IMG/VR virus record: IMGVR_UViG_3300006052_000018
Coordinates: 1-36,857 of that record
Reading direction: 5' to 3' (one strand)
From: a virus
Length of the DNA: 36,857 bases
Notes under the pieces: model-generated
Told to the model about the DNA's origin: nothing
Database searches by the model: none
Seen by the model: the letters and a program-made list of their open reading frames with translations, nothing else
Shown here: positions 20,694-30,121 of the stretch, piece after piece
Numbering within the stretch: position 1 is the stretch's first letter
Layout: each line of letters begins with the position of its first letter
Program-made: the position numbers and the translations under genes

Positions 20694-21978
20694 AAAAATC
20701 TATAGATCTTAGCTTCTCTGCGATTTCGGGATTTAGCTCCTGTAATTCTCCTACATACTGATCTAAATATTTAGTAGCCAATCCATACTTATTTTCGTTT
20801 AAGGCATTCATCATCTTAGAAGATAGGTTTTGCAACCGTGGATTTAATAATAATTCTCTGGATAATAATCTGGCGCCATGTTCTCCGACCATTTCACCGA
20901 TCAAAGGGAAGTTTCCTAAAGACAATCCAGTGAGTAATCTTATTGCTTCTCCCGCACTATAAAGATCAGAGATGAGGGAGGGCTTCAATTTTTCCGAGAT
21001 TTTAGAATAATTTGAATAGAGTTTATTTGTTATTCTAAAGTCGTTAGCTAGTTCTGGTGAAATATCTTCTAACGCTTTGAAAATTGGCTCTTTGAGAACG
21101 CCAAGTTGAGAATTTCCTTTGCCTACGTAGTAATTTACATCTTTGAAGAAATTTGTGAGTGATGAGCCTGTAATGGGGCTTTTTGCCAGATCTTCAAAAT
21201 CTTCTTGTATCTTTTTTCTTACTTCTGAGGGAAATTTTTGCATCTGTTCTTGAATGGAAGTCAGAACTTTAGAGCTGGCATCTGAAGAAAGCTCTTTACT
21301 AGCCGCTGGATTTGTTTCCAAGCGATCATAGACATCACCCAAAGCTTTATAGGATTTATCCAATAGTTTTTTTGTTCGTCCCCTTCGGGGAGCGACCTTT
21401 CCAAGTATTCTTTGCTTTTTTTCTGATTGTATTAACGGAGTAATTTCTTCCTCAGCTAATCCAAGTTTTCTAGCTCCTTCAAGAAGTTGCTCTTGTCCTT
21501 TTTTCGGAATAATCTTTTTGCCTAATCCTGGAAGGCCGAATGCTGGCAATTCCACCAAACTTTGCGCCCAGTCGGGTAATCCAATTTCTTCGGCGCCCTG
21601 ACCTAAAAATCCGGCAAGTGCAGAGCGTAGTGCCTGACCTGCAAGATTTCCTCCTCCAATGGCTGCATAAGGAGCTATCCTGCCGCCTCTTTCTAACGCC
21701 GATTCAGTGAATCCTTCTTGAGTAGGTAATAGATTTTCAATGACATCTAAGACATCTGTTTCCAATGCAGGATGTATCGTAGGAATCTGATTCAAAGCTT
21801 TAACTAATGGATTTTTTCCTAATTGGGTAGCAAACTCCTTAAGAAATCCTTTAGGTGCAGCCGACAAAAGTGATCTAACAGTGGACGGTTCCTCTTCGAC
21901 AAAGCGAAATCTTGAAGGTTTTTCAGATTTTTCTTCCTGTGGAATTTCTTTTTCTTCTTCAATAAAACGAAATGCCAT
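20665..21978 (-). CDS. Probable internal virion / DNA-ejection protein
   Basis: 437 residues from ATG 21978, which overlaps the upstream stop (TGATG). The N-terminus repeats FRF[IV]EEE twice (residues about 3-27). A Gly/Ala-rich hydrophobic region follows (about 90-115, PYAAIGGGNLAGQALRSALAGFLG), then long amphipathic helices. This architecture and the last place in the structural operon match ejection proteins of P22-like phages, which leave the virion and form a conduit across the cell envelope. No lysozyme or transglycosylase motif is visible. Confidence 0.6.
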   Translation of the reverse strand: MAFRFIEEEKEIPQEEKSEKPSRFRFVEEEPSTVRSLLSAAPKGFLKEFATQLGKNPLVKALNQIPTIHPALETDVLDVIENLLPTQEGFTESALERGGRIAPYAAIGGGNLAGQALRSALAGFLGQGAEEIGLPDWAQSLVELPAFGLPGLGKKIIPKKGQEQLLEGARKLGLAEEEITPLIQSEKKQRILGKVAPRRGRTKKLLDKSYKALGDVYDRLETNPAASKELSSDASSKVLTSIQEQMQKFPSEVRKKIQEDFEDLAKSPITGSSLTNFFKDVNYYVGKGNSQLGVLKEPIFKALEDISPELANDFRITNKLYSNYSKISEKLKPSLISDLYSAGEAIRLLTGLSLGNFPLIGEMVGEHGARLLSRELLLNPRLQNLSSKMMNALNENKYGLATKYLDQYVGELQELNPEIAEKLRSIDFSSQLRKDNK

Positions 21979-23054
21979 CAGATTGGCTCCCATGTAGTCC
22001 CATTACTTTTGAATCTTTTGCCCTTATCATCTTCTATGATTTTTCCTTTATGTTGGGCAGCTTCTGGCATTTCTTCCAGATTAAATTCAGGTCCACTAAT
22101 TTTTTGCAATTCCTCTCTCAATTCTGCTTCTTTGTCTTCAACCATAGATTCGGCGATCTCTTGAGCCTTCTCTTGGGAAATTTCGCCTAAAGAATAGTGT
22201 TTGTAAACATCAGTCAAGGCTTTTTGATAATTGCTTTCAATCTCATTGAAAATATCCATTTGACGGATGATGTCCTTTCTACCTTTTTCACTGTTGATCA
22301 ATGTAGGGAGTCTAGATTGGAAGGTTTGTATATCGAAATTTGTGACTCTTCCTCCGAAGATATCTTTTGCTCCGGAGATAAAATCATTCACGGTTTTTAC
22401 GAAACGTTCAGCTTCGGGAGGCACTAATTTCAATATTTGAGCCCATGGACGAATTTGTCCTTGGGGATTAATGAATATTCTGCCTAGACCGTCTGGGACT
22501 TTCGGAGAGAGATTGTTCAATATTTTCAAATGATCTTTTTCATTTTTTAGCGCCTTGTATTTGGATGAAGCATCTTGGAAAAGAGGAACATTTTCTTTTC
22601 TCAATTCTTTTTTATAATCAGTAAGCGCTTTTCCGGTTAAGTCTGGTGGTTCTAAGTCTGGAAATATTGTTTTTCCTTCTGGAGTTTTTTCTACTTTCGG
22701 AGGCACGTAAGGTTGTTCTCTTTCAGGAACAAGTTCTTGTTCTCGTTGTTCAATGTTTTGTTGTTCAGGTTGTTCATTCAATAATTTCTCAAAAATTCTC
22801 GTTTTACCGCCTTTAGTCAATTCGGGATAAAGATCTTCAGCAAGATTAGAAGTTCCACGCGGAATGTAACCTAAATCCTCCATACTCTTAATGCTTGATC
22901 GCAATTTTTCTGATTTCTGTTCTTCTTGCTTGCCCAACAATTTCTCTTGTCGGTATCTTTTAGCAGCTTCATCAATAGTTCCAGTAACTCCGGGAAGTAG
23001 TCCTCTTAGGAAAGATTGAATACCTGAGCCTTGACCTTCTATAATTTGAACCAT
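21978..23054 (-). CDS. Probable DNA-ejection / internal virion protein
   Basis: 358 residues. The N-terminus has a short Gly-rich amphipathic segment (GSGIQSFLRGLLPGVTGTIDEA). A charged coiled-coil region, a Gln/Glu/Pro-rich linker (NEQPEQQNIEQREQELVPEREQ) and a helical C-terminal half (about 160-330) follow. It ends KRFKSNGTTWEPI. It is coupled to the next protein by TGATG. Position between a small ejection-family protein and the terminal protein supports ejection apparatus. Exact counterpart among P22 gp7/gp16/gp20 cannot be assigned. Confidence 0.55.
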   Translation of the reverse strand: MVQIIEGQGSGIQSFLRGLLPGVTGTIDEAAKRYRQEKLLGKQEEQKSEKLRSSIKSMEDLGYIPRGTSNLAEDLYPELTKGGKTRIFEKLLNEQPEQQNIEQREQELVPEREQPYVPPKVEKTPEGKTIFPDLEPPDLTGKALTDYKKELRKENVPLFQDASSKYKALKNEKDHLKILNNLSPKVPDGLGRIFINPQGQIRPWAQILKLVPPEAERFVKTVNDFISGAKDIFGGRVTNFDIQTFQSRLPTLINSEKGRKDIIRQMDIFNEIESNYQKALTDVYKHYSLGEISQEKAQEIAESMVEDKEAELREELQKISGPEFNLEEMPEAAQHKGKIIEDDKGKRFKSNGTTWEPI

Positions 23055-23060
23055 GATCGC

Positions 23061-23558
23061 CTACAGGAAAAAAGGTAAGAATTTGGATGCAGAGCCTAGC
23101 AGACTTCCGAAACTTTCCCATCCGCTGGGTTTTCTTTCATATGAATATGGCTGCTGTCCCAATAAACTCTGGGAGAGTCCGAGCAGTTTATCTATGGCGC
23201 TTTGTTGAAGATTGGAGCGGTTAGCCGCCAGATTCTCCGCCAACGTGCTTGCGGCCCCGCTAGTCGCATTTTGGAACGCAGATGAGTCCATGGCACCTAG
23301 ACCAGCGAAACGCGATCCTAGCTGTCCTAAAGCCTTTTCATAGGCACTATACGCAGGAGCTTCAGATTCAGCAAAGGCACTCTCATCTCCCGAGGCTAAT
23401 CGGGAAAGATAATCTAAACCGCCTCCCCCCAATCCCTGTCCGGTTCCACCAAGTAACATTTTAAATAGATTCATCTGTTCAGGAGTAAAGTTAGGGATTT
23501 TCCTATATCCTGAGATGTTAGATTTTGGTGTGGCTGATCCAGTAGCGCTGTAAGTCAT
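23061..23558 (-). CDS. Small conserved podovirus tail/ejection protein
   Basis: 165 residues with a pattern familiar from many podovirus-like genomes: GYRKIPNFTPEQMNLFKMLLGG, a glycine run, then SAFQNATSGAASTLAENLAANRSNLQQSAIDKLLGLSQSLL. The repeated small residues and amphipathic helices suit a protein packed within the head or inserted in a membrane. The family has no agreed function; ejection is inferred from neighbours. Confidence 0.65.
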   Translation of the reverse strand: MTYSATGSATPKSNISGYRKIPNFTPEQMNLFKMLLGGTGQGLGGGGLDYLSRLASGDESAFAESEAPAYSAYEKALGQLGSRFAGLGAMDSSAFQNATSGAASTLAENLAANRSNLQQSAIDKLLGLSQSLLGQQPYSYERKPSGWESFGSLLGSASKFLPFFL

Positions 23559-23566
23559 GGGATTAC

Positions 23567-24082
23567 CTAATTTAAAAGATATTCTAATGTAATAGTACCA
23601 CTCAAAATATTATTATTGCCAGAGCCATTAGTGATGGTAATGATGGTATCATTGATATAAATACTCACTTGCTGATCAATATTCACAGTGGAAACGAAAG
23701 GAATTGGTTCATATTTGGCATTGGTGATCACTGATGCATCCGTAATACAGCTACCATAGATACTTACAAATTGTGTAATGCCACTAATTCCATGAGTGAT
23801 GTCCAGACTTGCTCCAGCTGCGATCGCTCCAAAAGAAAATAACTGCCGGAAAGATTGCCTATATTGTAATGGCATCGCAACGCTGGTATTTTGGTTGGTA
23901 TAATATTTATTTCCTGTGGCTACCTGTACAGTATTGTAAATACCTATTGTCCTAGTATTTATCGCTTGCACGATATCAGTATCTCTCTTGGATAAGGTAT
24001 TTTGCAATTCTTTTGGATCTGTAGGAAAGCTTTGCGTCGTGGGAAGATATGGAACTTGAATGGATAAACTAGAAGTGGTCAT
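23567..24082 (-). CDS. Conserved small tail protein
   Basis: 171 residues. The opening (PYLPTTQSFPTDPKELQNTLSKRDTDIVQAINTRTIGIYNTVQVATGNKYY) is, from memory, a common signature of a tail-associated protein found beside the gp10-like protein in such phages. The C-terminal half is a beta domain. The start overlaps the upstream stop (ATGA). Probably part of the tail-tube or fibre attachment complex. Confidence 0.65.
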   Translation of the reverse strand: MTTSSLSIQVPYLPTTQSFPTDPKELQNTLSKRDTDIVQAINTRTIGIYNTVQVATGNKYYTNQNTSVAMPLQYRQSFRQLFSFGAIAAGASLDITHGISGITQFVSIYGSCITDASVITNAKYEPIPFVSTVNIDQQVSIYINDTIITITNGSGNNNILSGTITLEYLLN

Positions 24083-26931
24083 GCGAGTGTAGGCCCTGGG
24101 TAAAGATCTAGAACAATGGCATACATTTTGATCTCTTGAGTATTAATGGTTGAATCATACATCTGTGCATCGCTGAGAGTGAATCCTAACTGTATTGTGT
24201 CGCCATTAAAGCTGTTGCTCTGCCTATGCCAGATTTGATCTTGTCCTGCTTGATAAGGAGGAATGGCGCTAGAATATAAACTTGGCTCCGGAGAAGTGAG
24301 TACTACATTTTGATAAATCAAATAAGGATTGATGCTCGGATCGTTGCTCGCCAGATCAGAGTTCTGGCTAGAATAGATATTTACCGTGATTTGTCCGGTG
24401 GCCGTCGTTTCCAAAAGAAATCTTTCCAAGCCAAAACGCACCTGGCGTCCATCTTGCCAACGTACAGGAAATTGCTTAGTCTGCACATCAGGATTGCTAT
24501 AGCGAATATAAGTACCGCCCCCCAGATAAGTACCAACAATAACCACAGGATTAGTAGGTGAAGGCACAATTGTGAAATTATTCGCGTCCGTTGGAGTGAT
24601 CTTGAAAATATTCCCATTGAGACCGGTAACTCCTATGACGCCGTTGATTTGGATAAAGTCTCCCGTATTGAGACAATGATTTGGAGAAGTGATGGTAAAT
24701 CCAGATACGGCTGTAATGTATTGTGAATTGGCTTCTTCTGTTCCTAGACCTTTGATGAGCACAAATCCATGTTGATTTCCTCCCACAATATTTGGGAAAA
24801 ACGCTGCATCTCCTGCAAAATTCCAAGGATCTGTCCAGTCTGCCCAGGTGGGATATATGGTACCGATATTTGCCCATGTTCTAAAGGTAGTTCTGCGAAA
24901 GGTTCCGTAATGGGTAAAATTCTCGTCGAAAGTTGCCCAATTGTTGTCCCTATAATTATATAGAAGGGTTTTGCTGTTGAAGACATTCTGAGGACGATCT
25001 CCAGGGCAATAAGTGAAATAGACCCATTCATTGCGATAATCACGTATGGCCGTTACTCTAGAACTGTTATTATTGGCTATGGAGACATCAAAGACCTGGT
25101 CTAGTATCAGAAGATCTATGCGTTGACAACTTGTCTGTGTTGTCATTGTAAAGCCATTGGTGGCCATTCCTAACACACCAGTATCAAGGATCACAGAGGA
25201 AAATGTATTCTGAGCGCCAAATTCTGAGTTAATTGTCTGAAAGATAAATGGCAACGTGTCGTCGAATGTATAGATTAATCGCAGTTGTTTTGTCTCCAGA
25301 GCATAGATGAGCACATCTTCGTTCTCGGATACTGTAACAATATATTGATCGTAAGGAGCAGTGAGAAAACCTCCTTTTGCAACTTGATTCTGATACCATG
25401 CTGTTGGATCTGGTGCTTGTGTTTGAATGACAAATGGCAGAGGATTAGCGTAATATGGAGTGCCTACTTGAGAATAAACGATACGATTGGGATAATACTG
25501 AATCGTTGGAAAGATAGAGGTATTAGTTAGATACACTCCTGAAAATATCAATCTATTTTTGAATGGAGTGATAATATCGGCACCCACTAAATAGAAAGGA
25601 TTTGGGTTTGTACTAGCGTTGAAAGCATTTAAAGGTGGTGAGAAATTCACCCAACCAAAATTTGCGCTAACTGTAGGATCGCCATCGTACCATTTGATAC
25701 CATCTCCTGTGCTAGTACCTCCTCCATTAGATGTCAGAGTGAGAAAAATACCGCTATTATTTATGGTTTTTCCTGTGGTGTTGATAGCTACAGTGAAAGA
25801 ATCAGGTCCCGTTACAGTCACAGAAACGGATTGATTATTTAATAACCCCGCATCTGCTCCAGTGATTTCATTGAAGAATACAAAATCCCCCGTCACAAGT
25901 CCGTGAGCTGTGGCGGTAGTAATGATAGTGGGACTACCAACAGTAATCGTAGAAATGGCTTGGAAATGGAATCCCGGTTTGCCATTAGTCACCCAAAGAC
26001 ACCCGGAATTCTCAGTCGTATTGGCAATCGTATTAGTGCCAAGATAGTTTGTGGAGTAGAACTGTTGATAATTAGCCCCTGTCCAAACAAAAGGGGTCCC
26101 TGTCTCTTTGTAGAAGGTGACATCGTAAAATTCGTTGGTTCCTTGATTGAACTCATAAGAATAGATCGTATCAAAAGCTACAGGAATAGGTTGATTGACG
26201 AGTCCAATATCGAAATCTTCGAATCCCATTACCGGAAGACCCGGATAGTAGGAAAAAGTCACTATGGTAGCTATCCCTGTACCAGCAGTATGAGTTAAAA
26301 CCACAGTTCCTGTCTGATAATTTATCGTGCCACTATTACCTGGTGTTACACTACTTAATGTGCCATTTCCATTATCAGTAAAAACAATTATTCCTAAAGT
26401 AATTGTTATAGATCCAGGAACCAGTGTTAGATTAGCTTGATTCGCTATTTTCCAATTTCCACTAGAAATATAAGCGCTGTAAGTTGTTGTATCCAATCCA
26501 ATTGTGAAATTATTTGCATCGACTATTGTAATAGTGAAAGTGAAGCCATTTAGTCCACTTGTCATAGTAACCGGATTGATCATCCCATTGACGTTATATA
26601 TGACAATAGATTCACCACTTGTTAAGTTATGTCTTGGACTGGTTACTTGAGCAGGATTTGCATTTGTGATATTGCTGATGTACCCACCAAAACCAATTGA
26701 TGAAAGAACATTCAGTGTCCAAGGAGAAGCTAAGCTATTTCCCAGAGATTCCGAAACTAAGGTTCTCTCTAAACGTCCCAGCAGATCGGTACCTCTTTTT
26801 CTTGCAATCTGCTCCCTCCAGATATAGGCATTATTCAAGACAGGAAAGGCGTCATTGTTGATCAAAAAAGGCTTTCGATCTGTCTCATAACCCGTTTTGA
26901 AGTTACTTACAACCAGATGATCGACAGGCAT
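24079..26931 (-). CDS. Large tail hub / DNA-stabilisation-like protein with E1-FCCH-like repeats
   Basis: 950 residues. The N-terminus (SNFKTGYETDRKPFLINNDAFPVLNNAYIWREQIARKRGTDLL) and the bulk of the protein look like the tail-tube/stabilisation protein (P22 gp10 or tubular-B-like) that plugs the portal. Inserted are at least three copies of a module of 50-60 residues that open with T[AS]xHxLxxGDxVxxxx and close with NNFTI. They lie near residues 85-165, 335-400 and 755-815, and resemble the FCCH domain of ubiquitin-activating E1 enzymes, a known decoration in phage tail proteins. The same module occurs in two head-neck proteins here. The gene begins in a TAATG overlap. Confidence 0.65.
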   Translation of the reverse strand: MPVDHLVVSNFKTGYETDRKPFLINNDAFPVLNNAYIWREQIARKRGTDLLGRLERTLVSESLGNSLASPWTLNVLSSIGFGGYISNITNANPAQVTSPRHNLTSGESIVIYNVNGMINPVTMTSGLNGFTFTITIVDANNFTIGLDTTTYSAYISSGNWKIANQANLTLVPGSITITLGIIVFTDNGNGTLSSVTPGNSGTINYQTGTVVLTHTAGTGIATIVTFSYYPGLPVMGFEDFDIGLVNQPIPVAFDTIYSYEFNQGTNEFYDVTFYKETGTPFVWTGANYQQFYSTNYLGTNTIANTTENSGCLWVTNGKPGFHFQAISTITVGSPTIITTATAHGLVTGDFVFFNEITGADAGLLNNQSVSVTVTGPDSFTVAINTTGKTINNSGIFLTLTSNGGGTSTGDGIKWYDGDPTVSANFGWVNFSPPLNAFNASTNPNPFYLVGADIITPFKNRLIFSGVYLTNTSIFPTIQYYPNRIVYSQVGTPYYANPLPFVIQTQAPDPTAWYQNQVAKGGFLTAPYDQYIVTVSENEDVLIYALETKQLRLIYTFDDTLPFIFQTINSEFGAQNTFSSVILDTGVLGMATNGFTMTTQTSCQRIDLLILDQVFDVSIANNNSSRVTAIRDYRNEWVYFTYCPGDRPQNVFNSKTLLYNYRDNNWATFDENFTHYGTFRRTTFRTWANIGTIYPTWADWTDPWNFAGDAAFFPNIVGGNQHGFVLIKGLGTEEANSQYITAVSGFTITSPNHCLNTGDFIQINGVIGVTGLNGNIFKITPTDANNFTIVPSPTNPVVIVGTYLGGGTYIRYSNPDVQTKQFPVRWQDGRQVRFGLERFLLETTATGQITVNIYSSQNSDLASNDPSINPYLIYQNVVLTSPEPSLYSSAIPPYQAGQDQIWHRQSNSFNGDTIQLGFTLSDAQMYDSTINTQEIKMYAIVLDLYPGPTLA

Positions 26932-27563
26932 TATGTCTCCATGATTGTGATTGTGATATTTCTTAGTGGCGTTAGAGCAGGATTATTGAAGGGAATGGAA
27001 AGAATTACTTGATTATTGGCTGGAGTTGTGTATCCAGGGTATTGTCCAGAGGATAACAATACTCCCGTTAGATTTATGCTAAAAGTCACTCCATAGGTGG
27101 TTGTTCTACATGCATTTGTTAAATTAATGGTAAATGTCGTCGGAGTACCATTGGTTTGTACAATAGGTCCCGTGACATTAAAAGAATCGAATGGTGTAAT
27201 ATTTCCGGATGCTGCTAGAGATTGAAACGAAGCATAAGCCTTGATGGGTGCGAGTGGGAACAAGGTGGTTGCCGAAGAAATGGTATCTCTCACGTAGTAT
27301 GGCATCGTAATGCCGCTATTAGTGATAGCAAAGGCCACTACCTGATTGGAGCCTGGAACAATGGGCAGAGCGGCCGTCTGATCAATCCATGAGACCTTAT
27401 TATGCTTTCCATTATTGGAAGAAGCCGTCAGTGCCACATGATCACCTAATAGACCGGCTCCAGTGCCATATTGTGTATTGATTTGCTGGAAATTGGCTAA
27501 TATCTGAGGTTGCGACTGACTCGGATCATCAGTCGCTTGAGGAATATTTGGGCTGTAACTCAT
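26931..27563 (-). CDS. Tail/neck accessory protein
   Basis: 210 residues. The N-terminus YSPNIPQATDDPSQSQPQILANFQQINTQYG followed by DHVALTASSNNGKHNKVSW is a motif I associate with head-tail or fibre-base proteins in many podovirus-like phages. The rest is a beta-rich domain. Coupled by TAATG on both sides to its neighbours. Confidence 0.65.
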   Translation of the reverse strand: MSYSPNIPQATDDPSQSQPQILANFQQINTQYGTGAGLLGDHVALTASSNNGKHNKVSWIDQTAALPIVPGSNQVVAFAITNSGITMPYYVRDTISSATTLFPLAPIKAYASFQSLAASGNITPFDSFNVTGPIVQTNGTPTTFTINLTNACRTTTYGVTFSINLTGVLLSSGQYPGYTTPANNQVILSIPFNNPALTPLRNITITIMET

Positions 27564-27751
27564 TATTTTTTCCTATGCATTTTCTTTAAGGTTTCAGCGA
27601 GCACTGCTCTTTTCCTTGTAGTGGGATTCTTCGAATGTTCTGCTTTCTCTAGTTTTAATTCCGGAATCTTTTCGCCTTTTTTTACTTTCAAGGATTTGCG
27701 CAATGCACCCTTATGAGTAATTGCTTCTTGAATCCATTTTTCTTTTGCCAT
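27563..27751 (-). CDS. Small basic conserved virion-operon protein (62 aa)
   Basis: AKEKWIQEAITHKGALRKSL with VKKGEKIPELKL is a widespread small phage motif of unknown function. 62 residues, very basic, no membrane segment. Possibly a DNA-binding or assembly factor. Ends in TAATG with the next gene. Confidence 0.65.
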   Translation of the reverse strand: MAKEKWIQEAITHKGALRKSLKVKKGEKIPELKLEKAEHSKNPTTRKRAVLAETLKKMHRKK

Positions 27752-27752
27752 T

Positions 27753-27902
27753 TTATTTCCCCTTTTTTTTCTTCATTTTCATTTTCTTCTTAGGCTTCAT
27801 TTCATGGCCTTCGGCTTCCTTCATGGCTGTTTGACTATGCGGTGATAAATGGCCATGAAGCATTGGATGTAGTGTTTCTTTCTCTTTTTTCATTTTGTTC
27901 AT
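27753..27902 (-). CDS. Lysine/methionine-rich small protein (49 aa)
   Basis: A 49-codon frame (MNKMKKEKETLHPMLHGHLS...) with AAGGA 5-6 nt before ATG 27902. It ends in a run of Lys and Met (KPKKKMKMKKKKGK) one base before the next gene starts. It fills an otherwise empty gap in the structural operon. The extreme basicity suggests DNA binding. Its DNA is A-rich and slippery, so length may vary. Confidence 0.55.
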   Translation of the reverse strand: MNKMKKEKETLHPMLHGHLSPHSQTAMKEAEGHEMKPKKKMKMKKKKGK

Positions 27903-27933
27903 GATTTTCCTTATGTTTTATTCTCATTTATAC

Positions 27934-29085
27934 TTAATACTGAGTATAAAGATATGAATTGGCCTGAGTTTGATTACTAAATATCGTCGGCGTTCTCTGT
28001 GTTGCTCGCTGACGTTCACTTCGTCTTAAAACGAGGTTCTCTTGTTCTCTGAAAAGTTGTTCATAGAATGCGAATTGGTCGTAATCTCCCGTATCTGAAA
28101 GGATTTTTCTAGCTGCGCCTCGAGCAAAATACTCAGACATATAAGCAAAAGGTACTGAGGCGTTTGAGTTAAAAAATACTGTAGGTGTGACATAAGCGTC
28201 GCATTGGATCTTGTAGGCTCTATCTGGAACTGGATATAGTTTGAAAATATTATTGAAAAACAAACAGATCCTTGGAGTACCTGCAGAATAGGGGGAAGTT
28301 TGGGATTCGATATTGAAACCTGCTGGGACTACGTTCAAAAAGCTGAAGTTCGCAATTCCATTTACGTAATCGACCGTTCCAGATCCTCCTCCGCTCGGTG
28401 GAGTGCCAGTAAGATCAGGACCAATGATATTTTGAAAAGTAGCATCCGTCTGAATCAGGATACCTTGACCGAGTGAGTTTGTGTATCCACTATCTACGAT
28501 ATATTGCTGTTGTCCTGCAGCATTAACGGCTGTGATATATACGTAGGGTAATAAATTTCCCAGATCATCAATAAATGCTCTCAATACGGGATTTCTTCCA
28601 AAATTGATGACATATGGACCTGTTGTCCCATTACCTAGGATCGGGAATTCATTTAGGACTAGTTCAGGAAATAGCTTATAGAACTGATCATTGGATTGAT
28701 ACCAGCCAATCTCTATACCATCGCAGTATACGGGCATCTTGAACATATTATAGACTGGCATGACCGTCTGGGCTTGCTGCTCTCCCGCGGGAGGATTCTG
28801 AATGAACGGAGGAGGATTTGCATTAGCCGGATAAATAGGGGTGAGCGCCTGTGTGAAAGGCGCTTGGTATTCAAAAATATTTGGAATCGTTTCAAAGGTA
28901 TACTGGCGCTTCAATTCTAATAATTGAATGCGTTCTGGCACATCATAGGAGACAAATCGATTGATATAATCCGCAATCACGATATCTGATATGGATTGTG
29001 TGGAAGGACTCTTCAATAGTCTTCTTACCCATATATAAATATCGGAGAGTATGCCCCCAGTTACCTTTGGAAGTGGTGTACTCAT
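27934..29085 (-). CDS. Neck / head-tail adaptor-like protein
   Basis: 383 residues: SDIYIWVRRLLKSPSTQSISDIVIADYINRFVSYDVPERIQLLELKRQYTFETIPNIFEYQ. The helical N-terminus followed by beta strands looks like a connector or adaptor that binds below the portal. P22 gp4 is much shorter, so this may combine adaptor and tail-tube roles. Ends with an Arg-rich stretch (RSERQRATQRT). Coupled to the upstream gene by ATGA. Function inferred from order: capsid, neck, tail. Confidence 0.55.
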   Translation of the reverse strand: MSTPLPKVTGGILSDIYIWVRRLLKSPSTQSISDIVIADYINRFVSYDVPERIQLLELKRQYTFETIPNIFEYQAPFTQALTPIYPANANPPPFIQNPPAGEQQAQTVMPVYNMFKMPVYCDGIEIGWYQSNDQFYKLFPELVLNEFPILGNGTTGPYVINFGRNPVLRAFIDDLGNLLPYVYITAVNAAGQQQYIVDSGYTNSLGQGILIQTDATFQNIIGPDLTGTPPSGGGSGTVDYVNGIANFSFLNVVPAGFNIESQTSPYSAGTPRICLFFNNIFKLYPVPDRAYKIQCDAYVTPTVFFNSNASVPFAYMSEYFARGAARKILSDTGDYDQFAFYEQLFREQENLVLRRSERQRATQRTPTIFSNQTQANSYLYTQY

Positions 29086-29648
29086 GAAAATGCTCCCACG
29101 CCGATAGGAACGAATCTTCCGCGATAATGCGTTCCTGTAGGTGCAAATTGATGAGTGAACTCATCGGACTTCCAATAGGGTGTAGGTCGTTCTATATAGT
29201 CGAATGTATGGTACTTCATCGATTCCATGCCGGTATCAGTGTCTTTTTCACCACTTAGGTAGTAAGCAATCATCCTTGGAACATATACCGGAACGTTAAC
29301 GGGGATTTCCCAATAACAATCGGGATCTCCAGGCCATTTTGAAAACCAGAAACATTTAGGTTCCGTACTACTGCGTCCATTGATCACTTCGCTCTGAAAC
29401 ATTCCACGTACATATTCCCAATCATAATTGTACTTTCTTCTCCATTCCTCTTTAAAAGTCCCAAATGCCTGAAGCTTTTTCTTGGGTTCGATATAACGCG
29501 CTCCCTCAGCCTGTGCTCTCTGTTTTGCTGTTAGCGGCACTTCCGTCTCTTGTGCTTGCGGAGCGATTTCATTAATCTTGTCCACATTCATCTTGGACAT
29601 TTCTGTTGATAATTCAGCGACCTCTCTGATAAGTTCCTTTTGTTTCAT
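29082..29648 (-). CDS. Conserved head-neck region protein (188 aa)
   Basis: A charged N-terminal helix is followed by a conserved-looking core: GARYIEPKKKL, YDWEYVRGMFQSEVI, CFWFSKWPGDPDCYWEIPVNVPVYVPRMIAYYLSG and YHTFDY. I have seen this pattern next to capsid genes of podovirus-like phages, but know no function. A strong AAGGAGG precedes ATG. Confidence 0.6.
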   Translation of the reverse strand: MKQKELIREVAELSTEMSKMNVDKINEIAPQAQETEVPLTAKQRAQAEGARYIEPKKKLQAFGTFKEEWRRKYNYDWEYVRGMFQSEVINGRSSTEPKCFWFSKWPGDPDCYWEIPVNVPVYVPRMIAYYLSGEKDTDTGMESMKYHTFDYIERPTPYWKSDEFTHQFAPTGTHYRGRFVPIGVGAFS

Positions 29649-29657
29649 TTTTCCTCC

Positions 29658-30077
29658 TTAGGGGGGTTGATTTTGAAATGCCCCTGGAACAGTATTCGGA
29701 TTATTCGGAATGCCTCCAGGAGACGATGTACCGGTGTTTGAATCTCCGATTCCTGAAACCTGAGCTGGGTTCAAAACAACATAGGTGGGGGGAGATGGAG
29801 TGACGAATGGGTTAAATCCCAAGGTATTGATATTGACAACGAATTGATTAGAAGCGGGGATTGCGGAAATGTATCCCGTCCGTTCATCCAATTGAATCAT
29901 TCCCCATTGTTCAGGGATGAAAAATTGGACTTCGTTACCGATGACAAAACCGTGGCTAGTGCTCGTAGTTACAAGGGTGGTTTGTCCCATAACAATGGCG
30001 GTAATATCGCAAAGGAAAGGCGTATAACTACCGCTGTTGAATAACCCTAAATTGTATCTAGTCTGAGAATTGGACAT
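29658..30077 (-). CDS. Short structural protein with an E1-FCCH-like module
   Basis: 139 residues if begun at ATG 30077 (MSNSQTRYNLG). Alternatives are GTG 30089 and TTG 30116; none has a normal ribosome site. Residues about 25-85 (VTTSTSHGFVIGNEVQFFIPEQWGMIQLDERTGYISAIPASNQFVVNINT) are the same module seen in the 24079 and 30122 proteins. The C-terminus is Pro/Gly/Asn-rich and closely resembles the end region of the 30122 protein (IGDxNxGT). Probably a head decoration or neck component. Confidence 0.6.
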   Translation of the reverse strand: MSNSQTRYNLGLFNSGSYTPFLCDITAIVMGQTTLVTTSTSHGFVIGNEVQFFIPEQWGMIQLDERTGYISAIPASNQFVVNINTLGFNPFVTPSPPTYVVLNPAQVSGIGDSNTGTSSPGGIPNNPNTVPGAFQNQPP

Positions 30078-30094
30078 AGGTATTTGTTTCACAT

Positions 30095-30116
30095 TTGGGG
30101 AGGTTTTCCTCCCCAA
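30095..30116. other. Perfect 9-bp hairpin between two structural genes
   Basis: TTGGGGAGG, a TTTT loop and CCTCCCCAA form a very stable stem 6 nt after the upstream gene stop on the minus strand. No T tract follows on that strand, so it is not a plain terminator. It may protect the capsid-gene transcript end or lower readthrough into the tail genes. The downstream gene lacks a Shine-Dalgarno near its start. Confidence 0.6.
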
Positions 30117-30121
30117 TTGGT

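Noticed and set aside
24744-25043. Minus-strand alternative frames within the 950-residue tail protein
   Set aside because: They lie wholly inside a well-supported gene and lack ribosome sites.
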